Positions 35,701 to 48,430 of a stretch of 64,000 nucleotides of DNA are shown one piece after another; the stretch's first letter is position 1; every line of letters starts with the position of its first letter. Location: contig NC_053040.3 of NCBI RefSeq assembly GCF_002575655.3, positions 154,629,148 to 154,693,147 of the forward strand, in the 5' to 3' direction. Made by a program: the position numbers and the translations under genes. The notes under the pieces are model-generated. The model made no database searches. It was given only the letters and a program-made list of their open reading frames with translations, and was not told the DNA's origin. The stretch comes from Aegilops tauschii subsp. strangulata. Lineage: Eukaryota > Streptophyta > Magnoliopsida > Poales > Poaceae.

Positions 35701-37525
35701 TTTTGGAGGAACTGAACAGCGCCATATATCACTCCATCCATCCCAGCTTCCATCAAACCTAGAACTGGTAGAGGACAATGCAGAATTTTCTTGATCATCA
35801 CTTGCGAGTCTTTATGCGCTCCGAACAGTGAACCTACCATTCTTCTTGGCGCTCAAGCTATAAACTCTCTCCCCACTCGAGAAGGAGGTCTTATCTTTCA
35901 TACAATAAATTCAAGTGAAGTACAATAAAATAGCCTACTCAGCCATCAGCACAAACACATCCAAAGAAAAAACATAGCAGAAATAAGAAAAATGACTGCC
36001 AAGTGGCCGTAGTCTCAGGGACCTGTTGCGAGGCGACAGATCTCGATATCGCTGGGACAGGAGAGCTCCGACGGCGCGAGACAGGAGCAGCTGTGGTATG
36101 CGGCGCTCGACCACGATCCGGGGGGCTTCTGCACCGTCGTGGCTGCCCCGGGCGACTGGGCGAGAGATCTCAAACCACTGCTGCACGTACCCTGCACACT
36201 GTACACACCGGATGAAAACAAAAATAAGCAAGCGACCGATCATTGCTCGCAACGGAACAAACAACCTTTATCAGTGACATGTGCGACCAAAAACTCTGCT
36301 GTTGCACAATAGCGAGGGATCGGCATGCGCGGTACAGGTCCTACCGTGTGCCACACGAGGGTAGCACATACGTGATTTTTGGGGCGCCTGGTAGGTACAC
36401 AGGTTAGGGATTAGACATGGCCAGTAGCCACGCATTTCGCGATCACCAGTTCACCAGGAGGCGAGAAAAGTCAGCAGAGGCAGATGGGCATTGCTCTAGC
36501 ATAGAAAATGTCCATATTTACCGACCAGATCTGCCGTACCTTTTCGCCCTCAACAAATGTGCCGTGCCTGGATAGAAGTCCCTAAATGGCATGTCATGTT
36601 TCCAAAAAGAAAAAATTGGCATGTCATGTACATGTGGTTGTCCTCCTGTGTGCTCTCTTTTAAGTAGTTTGTTTACTAAAAAACGCTCGTATAACTATAT
36701 AAACACCTGCATATAAGTTCTGTAATGGTCATGTCACTGTCACGTGCATTGGCACATCCCATCAATAATAATGTGAAGGGGAATCAACGTGCGATTGCGT
36801 ACGTGCTGGCTCTGGGGTACCTGACTGAGATGTGTGGCGCATGTAAAAGAAGAAAGATTAACCGCGAAGCATGAGACCCTAAAAAAGACCGCGAGGCTTG
36901 AGGGGACGTTTGCTTGTGCAAACTTCTTGCGCACATCAGTCACGTACACGTCCGGGAGGGGGAATATGCCAAATGGGCGGTCACGTTCACCGGGAAGTGA
37001 CAAGCTTGGCGTCACCTCCTCCCTCCTTTCTAGTCTCCTAGCCTACTGATGTATACTTCGTGCGTGACCCCACTACCCTACATCCTACTGATGTATACAT
37101 CGTGCACGACCCCGCTGCTGTGGGTGTGGTGGAACGTGCTTCAAGGTTCCAATGTTGCCCTCCTGCTCGTTCAACAAATTTTATGTGGTTTTCTCGAGCC
37201 CCAGTCGGTCGACTTGCCAACTTTCTACACCTTAAGAAAAGCTTTCTACTGCGCGTGCAGCAATTGGCACCAGCGACGCTTATTTTGAAATGAAGGGATA
37301 TATTCTTTAAGCTGCTGGAGCTGCCTACACAAAGATCAAACGTCGCGTACGCTCACCCGGTCTCAATCCTCATATTCAGGAATTCAATAAAATCTAAAAA
37401 GAAACAAAGGACATGCAAACAATGAGTACACAACACTGGAAAGTATTCATATCTAAACTAAAGCACAATTGTGTAACAAAAATGATATCGAAGGAATTTA
37501 CAACCAAATCTAGATTAGCTTACTA
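35701..37525. other. Intergenic sequence upstream of the lipoxygenase gene
   Basis: I recognise no gene or known element here. A minus-strand ORF at 36264-35935 and others are short and lack family features. A 42 bp tandem duplication lies at 37042-37125 (described separately). Confidence 0.5.
37042..37125. repeat. Imperfect 42 bp tandem duplication
   Basis: CCTACTGATGTATACTTCGT at 37042 recurs as CCTACTGATGTATACATCGT at 37084. The 42-base units stay similar into the following GTGAC/ACGACCCC segment. Confidence 0.65.
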
Positions 37526-37586
37526 CTCCCTATGTAAACTAATATAAGAGTGTTTAGATCGCTCTTATATTAGTTTACGGAGGAAG
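37526..37586. mobile_element. Short Stowaway MITE upstream of lipoxygenase
   Basis: TA target copies at 37524-37525 and 37587-37588 flank CTCCCTATGTAAACTAATAT at the left and its near-perfect inverted mate ATATTAGTTTACGGAGGAAG at the right. The 61 bp element would fold as a single hairpin. The termini match the small Triticeae Stowaway group (Hades-like), here missing most of the centre. Confidence 0.85.
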
Positions 37587-37815
37587 TATTCAACACGCGA
37601 TTTTTTAAAGTGATTCAATTCTTTCCAGCACTTTTCTTTTGTGAACTTCTAGGCAAGTGCACCGTGGTCCGGTGCACGCCATATACCATAGGGCGTCATG
37701 TACACATACACTCTTCAAATTGACTTTTTGTTTTGAAGAAAAATGATTTGGTTAGATAGCCAAGTACGCAGCGAATCATCGTGTTGCACGGCCCATCACG
37801 ACTGACACACATACG

Positions 37816-37860
37816 CACGTGGAACACATCGCCGTGAAGCACCGCAGCCAACAATATAAA
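37816..37860 (+). promoter_or_regulatory. Candidate lipoxygenase core promoter: G-box and TATA-like element
   Basis: CACGTG at 37816-37821 is a perfect G-box, the class of site bound by bHLH factors including the jasmonate regulator MYC2. AATATAAA at 37853-37860 is TATA-like and lies about 160 bases before the ATG at 38021. Both are weak single-motif calls; the transcription start is inferred to be around 37890. Confidence 0.4.
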
Positions 37861-38020
37861 CTGACACACATACTACCACAGACACAGAGCACTTGGGAGT
37901 GACGAGAGAGAGGCCGGCCCTCCTAGCTAGGTAGCTGACTAATCAGAAGAAGAAAAGAAGGTAGAGGTCGAACCAGCTCGATCCATCGGCAGCAGCTAGC
38001 TAGCCCTGCCCGCGCCAGCC

Positions 38021-41000
38021 ATGATCCATCTGAAGCAGCCGCTGGTGCTCTCCGCGCAGAGCAGCAATGTTGCCTCACCGCCGCTCTTCGCCACGGCGGC
38101 GGCCGCGAGCGGCCAGCAGAGGCGGGCGTCCGGCGCCGGGAGGAGCCGCTCTGGGCGCTGGCTCACGGCGCGCAGGATAAGCTGCGCGTCGACCGAGGAG
38201 GCCGTCGGCGTCTCGACGTCCGTGACGACCAAGGAGAGGTCGCTGACGGTGACGGCCGTCGTGACCGCGCAGGCGCCGACCTCCGTGTACGTCGCCCGCG
38301 GCCTCGACGACATCCAGGACCTCTTCGGCAAGACACTGCTGCTCGAGCTCGTCAGCTCCGAGCTTGACCCCAGTGAGCTTCTCTTATCTTTTCTCGCTAC
38401 AACGATGGCATGCAGGACGGGAGAGAGCACTGTGCGCTGCATGCATGCTACAGCGGTTGATTTGATTTTTCACATGGCTGAGAAAAGTTGTTGTGCTGCG
38501 TAGAGACGGGAAGGGAGAGGGAGAAAGTTAAGGGGTTCGCGCACATGACGCTCAAGGAGGGGACGTACGAGGCCAAGATGTCGGTGCCGGCGTCGTTCGG
38601 GCCGGTGGGCGCGGTGCTGGTGGAGAACGAGCACCACAGGGAGATGTTCATCAAGGACGTCAAGCTCATCACCGGCGGCGACGAGAGCACCGCCATCACC
38701 TTCGACGTCGCCTCCTGGGTGCACTCCAAGTTCGACGACCCCGAGCCGCGCGTCTTCTTCACCGTCAAGGTAGGCAACTAGCCAACAGCAGCTAGCCATG
38801 ACCACGCTCTCTCCGTGCTTGCTTGGTAGTACTGTGGAACTAACCATGGCGTGCGTGCGTATGTTGTTGCAGTCATACCTGCCGTCGCAGACGCCGCCGG
38901 GAATCGAGGCGCTGAGGAAGAAGGAGCTGGAGAAGCTGCGTGGCGACGGGCACAGCGAGCGCAAGTTCCACGAGCGCGTCTACGACTACGACACGTACAA
39001 CGACCTCGGCGACCCTGACAAGAACATCGACCACAAACGCCCGGTGCTGGGCACCAAGGAGCACCCCTACCCTCGCCGGTGCCGCACCGGCCGGCCCAAG
39101 ACCCTCTACGGTACGTACGCACATCGGCCTGGCTACGTTGCTAGCAATCTAGGTAATTTTAAAATTTAATGGATTGCCGGTGGTTGTACTATATATATAG
39201 ATCCGGAGACGGAGAGGAGGAGCTCGCCGGTGTACGTGCCGCGCGACGAGCAGTTCTCGGACGTCAAGGGGCGGACGTTCAGCGCGACGACGCTGCGGTC
39301 GGGGCTGCACGCCATCCTGCCGGCGCTGGCGCCGCTGCTCAACAACTCGCAGTGCTTCTCGCACTTCCCGGCCATCGACGCCCTCTACAGCGACGGCATC
39401 CCGCTCCCCGTCGACGGGCACGGCGGCGCCTCCTTCAACGTCATCAACGACGTCATTCCCCGTGTCGTCCAGATGATCGAGGACACCACCGAGCACGTCC
39501 TCCGCTTCGAGGTCCCCGAGATGCTTGAGAGTGAGCACCGCCGTCCATGCCTGGTCCGCCAGAGCACGTAGTACACATACGTGACATGACTTTGCGCTTT
39601 TGCAGGGGACCGATTTTCGTGGTTCAGAGACGAGGAGTTCGCGAGGCAGACGCTCGCCGGGCTCAACCCTATCTGCATCCGCCGCCTCACGGTAATTGAT
39701 CAACCATTTTTTCACAGCCTTTGATCAAGTTGTTTTTAATAAGTTCACTTGGTAGTTAATTGACGAGAGTGCATGCATGGTGCAGGAATTCCCCATCGTG
39801 AGCAAGCTGGACCCGGCGGTGTACGGGCCGGCGGAGTCGGCGCTGACCAAGGAGGTCCTGGAGAAGATGATGAACGGGCGCATGACGGTGGAGGAGGCGG
39901 TGGAGAAGAAGCGGCTGTTCCTGCTGGACTACCACGACGTGTTCCTGCCGTACGTGCACAGGGTGCGCGAGCTGCCGGACACGACGCTGTACGGGTCCCG
40001 CACCGTCTTCTTCCTGAGCGAGGAGGGCACGCTGATGCCGCTGGCCATCGAGCTGACGCGGCCGCAGTCGCCGACCAGGCCGCAGTGGAGGCGCGCCTTC
40101 ACGCACGGCCCCGACGCCACCGAGTCGTGGCTGTGGAAGCTGGCCAAGGCGCACGTGCTGACCCACGACACCGGCTACCACCAGCTGGTCAGCCACTGGC
40201 TGCGCACGCACGCCTGCGTCGAGCCCTACATCATCGCCACCAACCGGCAGCTCAGCCGGATGCACCCGGTGCACCGCCTGCTGCACCCGCACTTCCGCTA
40301 CACCATGGAGATCAACGCGCTGGCCAGGGAGGCGCTCATCAACGCCGACGGCATCATCGAGGAGGCCTTCTGGCCGGGGAGGTACTCCATCGAGCTCAGC
40401 TCCGTCGCCTACGGCGCCGCCTGGCAGTTCGACACGGAGGCGCTGCCGGAGGACCTGGTAAGCCGGGGGCTCGCCGTGCGCAGGGACGACGGCGAGCTCG
40501 AGCTCGCCATCAAGGACTACCCGTACGCCGACGACGGGCTCCTCATCTGGGGCTCCATCAAGCAGTGGGCGTCCGACTACGTGGACTTCTACTACAAGTC
40601 GGACGGCGACGTCGCCGGCGACAAGGAGCTGCGGGCGTGGTGGGAGGAGGTGCGCACCAAGGGGCACGCGGACAAGAAGGACGAGCCGTGGTGGCCCGTG
40701 TGCGACTCCAAGGAGAACCTCGTCCAGATCCTGACCATCATCATGTGGGTCACGTCCGGCCACCACGCCGCCGTCAACTTCGGGCAGTACCATTACGCCG
40801 GGTACTTCCCCAACCGTCCGACGGTGGTGCGGAAGAACATCCCGGTGGAAGAAAACCGGGACGATGAGATGAAGAAGTTCATGGCAAGGCCAGAGGAGGT
40901 GCTGCTGCAGAGCCTCCCCTCGCAGATGCAGGCCATCAAGGTGATGGCGACGCTGGACATCCTCTCCTCACACTCCCCCGACGAGGAGTACATGGGAGAG

Positions 41001-41219
41001 TACGCGGAGCCGGCGTGGCTGGCAGAGCCCATGGTGAAGGCGGCATTCGAGAAGTTCAGTGGCAGACTGAAGGAGGTGGAGGGCACCATCGACCAGCGAA
41101 ACAACAACCCGGAGAACAAGAACAGGTGTGGCGCCGGCATCGTGCCGTACGAGCTGCTCAAGCCGTTCTCAGAACCAGGGGTCACTGGGAGGGGCATCCC
41201 CAACAGCATCTCCATCTGA
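38021..41219 (+). CDS. LOX2: Chloroplast type-2 13-lipoxygenase, six exons
   Basis: It oxygenates linolenic/linoleic acid to 13-hydroperoxides in the plastid, the first step to jasmonates and leaf aldehydes. Exons by GT-AG and phase: 38021-38372, 38504-38769, 38873-39110, 39201-39530, 39606-39691 and 39786-41219. They total 2706 nt, or 901 residues, normal for plant LOX2. Residues 1 to about 60 are Ala/Ser/Arg-rich, like a chloroplast transit peptide; a PLAT/LH2 domain follows (about 80-205), then the catalytic domain. Iron ligands are all visible: His561 and His566 (SHWLRTHAC), His751 and Asn755 ([10 protein letters not shown]), and C-terminal Ile901 (GIPNSISI). The EINALAR segment carries the Ala (Coffa position) of S-specific enzymes. 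It most resembles barley LOX2-group enzymes, tentatively LOX2.3 by length. No lesion was seen. It is tail-to-tail with the receptor kinase gene. Confidence 0.95.
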
Positions 41220-42035
41220 ATGTGGCCCCAGGATAAGTTATCATTGCATGTAGGATTAGGAATAAGATGTGCACCATGTACGCACCCAGCAGCGATTGCT
41301 CCCGTCCCGTGCATGACAGGGGCCAGGAGAGGCATCTACTAGTGTGTTCCCGCTATTGTATGCCGTGAATTAGCAGTACTAATAAGGTTATTTGAATTGT
41401 GACCTCATCGAATCCTAATTAGGTTAAGAAAGAGTGGGCATCTACATGCATTCCAGGACAGATCATACTGTACCGTATCATTTGGAGCATGCCATACAAA
41501 ACAAAACAATCACATCAAGACATGTGAACCGAGCAGCATTGTAAGATCAGGACCAGCCCACATCAGATCCTGTGTTTGGGGCCAGTGTCGACCGGCTAAC
41601 GAGCTTCTTGTCCACACATTTACAAGACTGAAGGGGCATATAGACAGAACTACATAAGTGGAGAATGGGTATACGTGGATCTGCCCCTTGGAATCACTAC
41701 TTACAAGAGCACTCCTAGCAGCATCCCATGTGAGCCAAACTGAGTCCAACCAAGCAATACATGAGACCAAACGCTAATAATACTGATTGCCATGCTTGCA
41801 TGACTTTTCAACCAGAGTGAAGCGGGGGAGCAGAGTTTACTTTGCTTACTTCCCCGTAATCGAGCATCACATAGTGTCTTCTGCAGCCAGTGCGTCTCCG
41901 TGCAGCAGCTTTGGCTGTCGTCAATTGGCATCGACAGAAAATTGTAAAGAGCTGTGACGCTTCATATACTCGGAGCTACCTCGACAACACAAAGTATAAC
42001 AACATCTGGCAAAATTTGAGAAGAGCATGTCTTCG
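41220..42035. other. Intergenic space between convergent gene ends
   Basis: It holds the 3' untranslated regions of both genes. Candidate AATAAG/TAATAAG polyadenylation-type hexamers occur near 41259 and 41380 for the lipoxygenase. No further gene is apparent. Confidence 0.5.
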
Positions 42036-45000
42036 TCACCGGGAGATGCAGCTCTCAGTTGCACCCTGGCTGACTGATCAGAGCAATCAAATTAAGACCA
42101 AGATGTGAAAAGTATAAGAAAGAAGCTGCACTGTCAAGTGAGTTACCGGTGGAGGATGGCTCAAAATATGGTCGGGTTGTTATGAAAGAGGGGTCCTGAG
42201 CATCAGCCTCCAACTTATGTATCGTGTTGCTCTCGACAAGCTTTACTAATTTGTCTGTTATGACTTTCATCGGCGGGCGGGAATCCGGTGACTGCTGCAT
42301 TGAAGGAAGAAATAACATAAGTATTGCTCGAAACATGGATGCACGGGTGCGGTCACTTAATAGATTATGTAATACTCGAGCTGTCAGTTGTCCGATGCAC
42401 CATGTAATATCTTTTGTTTCTATTTCCTTTTTTCTTTTGGGGTGCTGTTTGGCACATGCTTGGTAACTTTGTAAATATTTAAGGCTCTGTGCATCAATTT
42501 TTTATGAAGAGTCCAGGAGACAATAAAGCTCTTCCTTTAACTAAAGGAGGGAGTACTGCTCGTAGAAAATTGTCCTGAAATACAGTTGGTGAATGCAGTG
42601 AGCATTAGACATTGTAGTGGCTCTAGACATTTCAGCTATAATGCCTTTCGTTTCTATTAACATGTTCTAAGCATTTACCATAGCAGCATGGGCAGTATTT
42701 GAGTTTTCACCTTGATAGCTGCCAGCAAGGATAAGAAACTACAGAACAAAATGTACCAGAAAGGAGGACGGAAAACTACCTTGATGCAAAGCAAGATGAT
42801 GTTGCCTAATGCAGAAATAGCTTTAGGTGGCATAGAGCCACGTATTCTTGGATCAGTTATTCTTCCCAGAGAATTAAGGTCATGGAGATGAGGAGATGCC
42901 CAATCAACTAGAAACTGATCATTCGGCCCTCTTGAACTGAAGAAGACAATAATCCTTCAGTAAACCAGACTGCTAGTAGCACAAGTGCAAGTGATAACAT
43001 ACCTGTCAAAAGCCTTTTGCCCAGTCAAAAGCACAAGCAATATCACGCCAAAACTGTAAATATCAGCTTTGATTATATCTGTTCCTGAACCATTAGCCTC
43101 AGGAGCAGCATAGCCTTTAGCACCACTGAGGGCTTCCGAATCCTGCTTCCCAAATGAGGAAATGTTAAATGGCCAACAAATCAATTTTATTTTATATAGT
43201 GCAGTATATCATTCAAACTGGATAAATCAGATGCTGCGGCCTATTGTGTATATTTGGATGGGCAGGACATGGGTAGATTAACGGGTTTCAATTGGTTAGA
43301 GGGGAATCTCTCCTATGCAAATATCACCCCAAAACCTCAGAATTACCACATGTTACATATAGAGTGTTCGGTAATCTAGCTTGACACTCAATGAGAAAAA
43401 TTCTAATCGGAGAGAAAGAGAGGTAGAGCAGTTCTATGTTTTAGGTTCTAATGCATCCATCCCTGCCTCAAATTTGAATCCCAGATCATTCAAGTGTCCT
43501 CAAAATGATCAGGTGAATTAATGGCATCAGCATGCTTTCTTCAAAAGATCATAAAGTAGCAATACTATCCGTGGTTACCAAGCACTGACCATTCTTGTGG
43601 CGCTGACAAAATGGCTGAACTTCGCTAACCCACAGTGACTGAGGTAGGGCATGAGCTGAGCGTCAAGTAAAATATTTGTAGCTTTAATATTTCCATGGGC
43701 AAATGGAGGGGAGCACATCAAATGTATGTATCTGCAGAGAGCTAACATAGATATAAAAATCTAGAAATTCCAATTCCAGTATAAAAGTCTAATAATTTTG
43801 CATGCGTGCAACTAAACTACGAAAAATAATACGAGGTGGGTGTAATTAATTACTCTGCAGCATAAAATAAAACTGATTAGACGATTTGGTGGGAACGCAA
43901 TGAGACAGAATGTACTTACTCTAGAGCATAGGTAACTCCTAGAGCAATCTTCATCCGAGCTTTCCATGACAAAGCCCTCGACCTTGTGGCTGCTGAAAAC
44001 AGAAGATCTTCAAGAGAACCATTTTCTGCATACTCATATAAAAGTACACAATGCCCAAACTCCACACAGTAGCCCACAAGCGAAGATATATTAGGGTGCT
44101 TTAATCTGGACATATTCCCAAGAATGTCCATGAGCTCATCTTGTTCTGACAATGATAAATCTATCATGTTGATCTTCTTGATAGCCAGCAGCTGTGCATA
44201 CAATGAGAAATGCATGACGTAAAATATACATAACAAATGACTTGTACAAATTTGATACCTTCGCTACTTGGGAAAATGAGTATCTAATAAACCGCTGAAA
44301 GAAAATCACAGTTTTAAAAGTGACATGTGAGACTAAGAATGGTGTGCTCCTTGTACATTGACCTTATCAAGACAACAAGCATAAGCATAGCTACGGTCCT
44401 CAATACTGCATGACGAGATGTCTTGTCAATGAGGAAAGGAAAGGGTTCAATTTAGTTTAGTCAATAAAACCAGATAAAGAAGTCAACTCTTGGGAATCTA
44501 AAATACAAGCTACAGAAATTAGACTTGAGAGCTTATTCTAGAATAACACATTAATAATATGCTGATAATGATACGTTTCTTATGATAAGAGACGATACCT
44601 GGCCATCAGGAAAATCACCTCTGTAAACTCGGCCAGTGAAACCTTCACCGATAAGGCATTCTTCATTGAAGTTCCGGGTAGCCGCCATAATGTCAACTGC
44701 CAGAAACTGTTTTGCAGGTGCAAGATTTTTAGATGTCTTAGCACAACTTTTCCTTTTGGGAACTCTTCCAGGTATAATGCTATCATTATTGCTAGAGGAA
44801 GTATCATGGCCATTCATAAGAGAACTCCAAGAGTTCAGGACCTCATTTGCTTTAGGGACTGCAATTGACAAATGAATTTTAATTAAATGGAAGAATGCAA
44901 GTCTGGCCTAATAAAACATTACAATGCAGTATGCGAAGTTGAAAACGATATGTATGTGGATGAATTTGATATGCCATTTCATGAATAAGCATTCAAAAGT

Positions 45001-47914
45001 ACAAGGGTTTAGGATCAATGATTACTGTCATAGTTTACAGTAGATTAATGATAATAATAACTGAAACAAACAGAAATATTTGCATGATCAATTGACAATC
45101 AACTACCACTGCATAAATTGGTTTGAAGAAACTAATAAAGTGCCAGTGCTACCTCCTTCCAAATTGGCTGGTAAAGACTTGATATTGTCAGCGGTGCTCT
45201 TTGGGCCACATGTACCACCTTTCCGGCTTTTCAGAACCAATCCAACAATGAAGAGTGCAAACATTGTGCAAACAACGCTAGCTATTGCAGCAGCTGTCAC
45301 TCGAGAGTGTGACTTCCTATGGTGGCTAGGACTGTGCAGAGAAGCATAGCTCACAAAAGGTTGCAGAGGTTTTGGCCCGCGCTTTGAGTTCTGCTTGACT
45401 GCTGGTGAAGGTGGAGGTGGAGATGGAGGTCGAGGATGATGTGCGGGTGGAGGTGAATGAATGGTCCTAGAAAATGAGGACGATGAAGGTTTGAAACCTG
45501 GTTGAAAATGGTTCCCATCAATCCTGGAATATTAACCAGAAGGTTAATCACATATTGTACTAGATATGAAGTCAGACATACAGATATGCACAAGATCCTC
45601 AAGGGTGACAAGGAGGGCAATATATAACAGAGTTCAGCACCTCAACTCAGAAATGAACTCAAAAGTTCCAGGCACATAACCGCTGAAGTGATTATTCTCA
45701 ATGTTGCTGCAAGAAGTTGATGATCATCAGCATTAATTGATAAGATGGCAAATAAAGTATAAGTGCAGCCCAGTCAAATTTCTTACAGTGCTACCAATGG
45801 AAGGTCTGCTAACAAAATCACAGATCCGGTAAACTCATTATGCTGTAAATAACTGCAAAAGCATGCAAGGAAACTTTTGATTAGACAATTCCTACAGCTG
45901 TGTGTGCATGAAATAGCACAGAAGGGACATCATTATTACAGATAGTGAAGGTTGTTCAATGAACTAAATGATCGTGGCAGGTCACCATCGAAAGAGTTGA
46001 ATGACAAGTCCCTGAAAACGTCGAGGGAATAAATATGAGTCTAAGTGACAGAAAGGTCAAAATACTAAAAGATCTGTGACTAAAATAATTTTGAGAAATA
46101 GTGGATCAGAGCAAGAAAGATGCAAAAAAAAAGTACTTTAGCTTCAAAATGTGTCTGTGCATGTGTTTGTTCCATTGCGATTAAAATATGTGGTTTTATT
46201 AGCATAAAAAATGAGCTGAAAGATTGTTCTAGAACAGATCTTTGGACAAAAAGAACTGCAAGAAGTTTAGAACAACTTGATGCGCACGAAGCATTTCACT
46301 TGACAGTTGCATACTATATCTGATGATTCATTTAGTGGTATACTGAATGGAGATGTTCCAGGTTACAAATCTATGCACAATAGGCTGCAACCAGCATGTT
46401 GCAGGTCAAAGTGCAACGAAATAACTCATTTATTTCACAAGAGATGTATGTTTCAGAAGTGATGAAGTAATCATTAATCAAGATATGGGAATCATACATT
46501 GTAACTAAGCTTTCCATGTTAACAAAAACATCACCAACTATTCCAGAGAGCTTATTATAGCTGAGATTCCTGCAATCGATATTACAGATCAATCAGTTGA
46601 TTCTGCAACCAAATTTTGAGAAGGAAGTGCTCCAATTGCCAAACAATCAACTCACAGATATTTCAGGGAGTGCAAATATGGTAGTGATGGTGGTATATTT
46701 CCCTCAAACTTGTTAGCTGCCAAATTTCTGCAATAGAACACCATACCATAGTCAGATCATATACATTTCATATTTAAATGTATTCGACCCAGCTTAAAGA
46801 GGGTAGGCAAAAAGGACAAGAAGAATATACAAGTATTCCACATTTGGAGGCAAAGTGGGTGGGATTTCACCAGCGATGTTGTTGAAGCTCACATCCCTAC
46901 CATCATGAGGCATCAAAGCACCAGGAACCAAAAAATTTGTGTCAAAAATTGCAGAATCATGATCAGTTAACAGATAGCACAAATTTTGTATAAGGAAGCT
47001 TACAGCTCTTTTAAAGAGTGGAGTTTGAGCAGCTCTGGGCCAAGCCAGCCACCAACCCCAAGCCCACTAATATTTCTGCATGGAAGTAACATCAGAAAAA
47101 GCAAGAATAAAACAAAAATTCCTATAAATTTACAGGCAAAACTGATTGATAAGTTAAGAATTGAACAGGGATTACATAGCCACGACACACGAGTCCTTGC
47201 AAAAGACCCCATGCCACGATCCATGTTCCCCATCCCTGCCGCAGGGGTCACCACCCATGGATGTCCACCCAGAAAGCTGCCATGGTGAGTCCAGTGCGCG
47301 ATATAGTGCCCAGATCCCGATCGCTGCACGGTAACCAAAGAACAGTAACAAAGCAGTAAACCTGTTAGAAAGCAGCAACATACAGACAGACAGCAGGATA
47401 GCATCACACACAGCCATTGCACAAAGGGAACTACTTACAAGCACAAAAACATGCCCACTCTTTATTTGCACTACATAAGTACATCATCGATGCGGTAAGA
47501 CAAGCTATTTCCAAGCACTAACACACACATGTGCCCATCACGTAACCATATCCAATGAACCCAGATCTGAATGTTTATGCGAGCGCGTATAGGCACGAGC
47601 AGAAGCGCGCGCAAGCCAGAGTTTGCACGCACACACGCGCACCAATACACCAGCGCGCAAGGCTCGCGCGCTGCTATACAAACCAGACCACAGGTGTGCG
47701 CACGGCACAGAGAACCAGCGACCGCAATCACACGCGTGCGCAGAGTAGAGGCGTCGTCGCGGGGTAAGCGGTCGATCGCCACGGGTGATGGGTGAGAAAT
47801 CGTACCGTCGGAGGGATCAGTGAAGGACGCGGCGGAGGAAAACGCGGCCCACAGCACCACCGCGGCGAGGAGATGACGCGCCGCGGCCACTCCGATGCCA
47901 CGCGCGCCCCGCAT
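42036..47914 (-). pseudogene. STRUBBELIG-receptor-family LRR receptor-like kinase, 17 exons, frameshift in exon 5
   Basis: Minus-strand exons: 47914-47806, 47323-47176, 47075-47004, 46896-46831, 46727-46657, 46569-46498, 46011-45940, 45852-45787, 45706-45641, 45523-45153, 44858-44599, 44191-43920, 43731-43590, 43145-43003, 42936-42780, 42294-42147, 42073-42036. All have GT-AG sites and matching phases, and would give about 757 residues. The order is signal peptide, SRF N-terminal cap (GGDPCG), about six LRRs, Pro-rich segment, one membrane helix (about 322-345), then kinase. HRD is HGN (561-563) and DFG is HCG (581-583), so it is an atypical kinase, as known for STRUBBELIG; the VAIK-type Lys463 remains. 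Exon 5 has 71 instead of 72 bases, giving a TGA at 46664-46666. This is either a true null allele or a sequence error. ATG 47968 is an alternative in-frame start; 47914 was chosen because it directly precedes the signal peptide. Confidence 0.85.
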
Positions 47915-48430
47915 CCGCGCAGGTTCCAGCGAAGCCGGAGCTAGAGGATCCTGCCGCACCGTAGCCAAGCGGCATAGGATGTTCTAGAAGCTTCAGGGGA
48001 TCCGGGCGCGACGCCGCTCAATCGAACTCCTCGCCCAAATCCGCGACGATTCCCCGCGGGGTCGCGGCCGGACCGAGCAATGCGGGCGCGAATCGGAGAA
48101 TCCGGGCGACCGGAGCGGGCAGGAATCGCCCGCAGAGGCCCGCGAAGCTGCGGGGATTTGCTCGCTTCGGTGGCGAGGGTTTAGGGTTTTGAAATGGACA
48201 GGAGGCTTCTGTGCTTTGGGAGGGAAGAGGAAGGATGAAGAGGGAGAGAGAGAGGAGGAAGAGAACAGAGGCGGTCAGGTCACGTGACGGGAGCGTGAGC
48301 GGTAGGCCGTTAAGGGGTGGGGCGTGGAGGGGTTTGAGGCGGTGGAATTGGGCGGGAAGGAGAAGGGTGCAGAAGCGAAAACAGCGTGGGTCCCGCCGTC
48401 CCGGTCTACACAAGACCGTGGCCATATCTT
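47915..48430 (-). promoter_or_regulatory. 5' untranslated region and proximal promoter of the receptor kinase gene
   Basis: GC-rich sequence upstream of the receptor ATG, becoming purine-rich on the plus strand near 48230-48300 (CT-rich on the coding strand, as in many grass 5' UTRs). The overlapping ORFs have no family features. No clear TATA box was identified. Confidence 0.4.

Noticed and set aside
39149..40867. Long ORFs on the opposite strand and in other frames of the lipoxygenase exons (for example 39756-40793 minus, 39773-40867 plus)
   Set aside because: High third-position GC in the real gene removes stop codons from the other frames. The proteins are low-complexity (Arg/Gly/Val/Ala) and the lipoxygenase frame explains the region fully.
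42546..42555. GGAGGGAGTA at 42546, possible right end of a Stowaway MITE
   Set aside because: No matching CTCCCTCC left terminus with TA duplication was found upstream within a plausible distance.
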